In this document: positions 63,530 to 64,000 of the stretch, in pieces
How positions within the stretch are numbered: the stretch's first letter is position 1
How the letters are laid out: the number at the start of each line of letters is the position of its first letter
NCBI GenBank assembly: GCA_028683385.1
Contig: JAQUIJ010000008.1
Span: 62,001-126,000 of the forward strand
Reading direction: 5' to 3'
DNA length: 64,000 bases
Source: Prolixibacteraceae bacterium
Lineage (GTDB): Bacteria; Bacteroidota; Bacteroidia; Bacteroidales; Prolixibacteraceae
Position numbers and translations under genes: made by a program
Notes under the pieces: generated by a model
Databases searched by the model: none
The model's input: only the letters and a program-made list of their open reading frames with translations
Told to the model about the DNA's origin: nothing

Positions 63530-63820
63530 ATGAAAATGGGAAAAAGAATGGATATTACAGAATTAAAACAATTGGTTGATCAGAATGAATTGTCTCGATC
63601 ATTGGAACTGTTAAATGAGCTAATCCGGGTAGATCCAACCGACGTTTCGGCACTTCAGCTTCGTGCCCGTATCTATTATAAAATGCAAAAGTGGGGCGAC
63701 GCCATGAATGATTTTTCATCGGTTTTAGAACTTGAGCCGAATAATCCGGAGGCAAAATCGGGCTTTCAGATGGCTCAAAATATACTGGGATATTTCACTC
63801 CCGACATGTTTAATCCTTAG
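63530..63820 (+). CDS. Small TPR protein
   Basis: About 96 residues with one to two tetratricopeptide units (ELSRSLELLNELIRVDPTDV and KWGDAMNDFSSVLELEPNNP). It starts four bases after the relA stop and is probably co-transcribed. Start codons at 63530, 63536 and 63548 are in frame; I use the first outside relA. Confidence 0.75.
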   Translation: MKMGKRMDITELKQLVDQNELSRSLELLNELIRVDPTDVSALQLRARIYYKMQKWGDAMNDFSSVLELEPNNPEAKSGFQMAQNILGYFTPDMFNP

Positions 63821-63915
63821 CTTTTTTTATTGATTACATAATATTTTTATCGATTTGAATTCGCTTTTGATTTTCTAAAAGTTGTTAAAAAATTAGGTTT
63901 ATCCGCTGTAAATGC

Positions 63916-63923
63916 TATTTTTG
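63916..63923 (+). promoter_or_regulatory. -7 element before the last, partial gene
   Basis: TATTTTTG fits TAnnTTTG and lies 62 bases before the ATG at 63986. Confidence 0.4.
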
Positions 63924-63985
63924 AATTCTGGTAATGATTTATAGGGAATAATTTAACTAAATATTATAACTTAAAATTTCTGATT

Positions 63986-64000
63986 ATGAAGCGTATTTTG
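63986..64000 (+). CDS. Start of a gene cut by the window edge
   Basis: An ATG at 63986 begins MKRIL, a typical start of an exported protein, and the window ends five codons in. Nothing more can be said. Confidence 0.4.

Overview
The window comes from a Bacteroidota chromosome, probably a Bacteroidales/Marinilabiliales-type environmental anaerobe or facultative anaerobe. That placement is my inference from gene content and signals; no rRNA is present. Supporting signs are about 40% GC, promoters of the Bacteroidota type (TTG or TTTG, then about 19 bases, then TAnnTTTG), lipoproteins with short Ser/Gly lipoboxes, a Y_Y_Y/reg_prop type sensor, a DUF1680 (GH127) glycosidase, a KorAB 2-oxoacid:ferredoxin oxidoreductase, and many intergenic palindromes with a RAYT transposase.

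Layout. 1-5.1 kb (minus): a propeller-type sensor cut by the window edge, then an ECF sigma / anti-sigma / membrane protein / repeat-lipoprotein operon. 5.2-8.1 kb: korAB. 8.5-14.2 kb: gamma carbonic anhydrase, a GH127-like glycosidase, a large flavin/Fe-S 2-hydroxyacid dehydrogenase, then tRNA-His. 14.5-19.2 kb: a second ECF sigma factor with a PepSY-like protein, and an envelope module of an abundant-looking helical lipoprotein followed by two L,D-transpeptidases and a membrane-anchored protein. 19.3-28.6 kb: mobA, a Ste24-type protease, cinA, an AsmA-family protein, an MFS transporter, a DUF4412 protein and asnA, then tRNA-Arg. 29.1-36.2 kb: hutI, a fused FTCD enzyme, an ABM-domain protein, an unusual DedA/ATP-grasp fusion, a PhnA-type protein and a DUF169 protein. 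36.3-41.3 kb: acyltransferase, AraC regulator, HAD phosphatase, RAYT transposase and an orphan gene with a TIR/deoxyribosyltransferase-like domain.

41.4-56.4 kb is a hexuronate catabolism locus built around a LacI-type regulator. The divergent promoter region carries two CGTGT-N4-ACACG operators. Rightward run uxaE, uxaC, a structured intergenic element, kdgK, eda and an ExuT-like transporter. Leftward run a mannonate-oxidoreductase-like SDR, a PfkB kinase, a LarA-family (nickel racemase/epimerase) protein, a Gfo/Idh/MocA oxidoreductase, pdxB and gnd. No mannonate dehydratase (uxuA) is present. The leftward set could therefore feed mannonate through gluconate and 6-phosphogluconate into the pentose phosphate pathway.

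56.5-64 kb: a small secreted protein, a TerB-like protein, a glutathione peroxidase, and dnaX. The dnaX reading frame is interrupted at a ten-A run, so full-length tau needs -1 slippage. Ferritin, a GreA/Rnk-like protein, a RelA-type enzyme with a degraded hydrolase site, a TPR protein and the first codons of another gene follow.

Several families of palindromic repeats (REP/MITE-like) lie between genes. One palindrome lies inside the RAYT coding sequence, and two others overlap stop codons.
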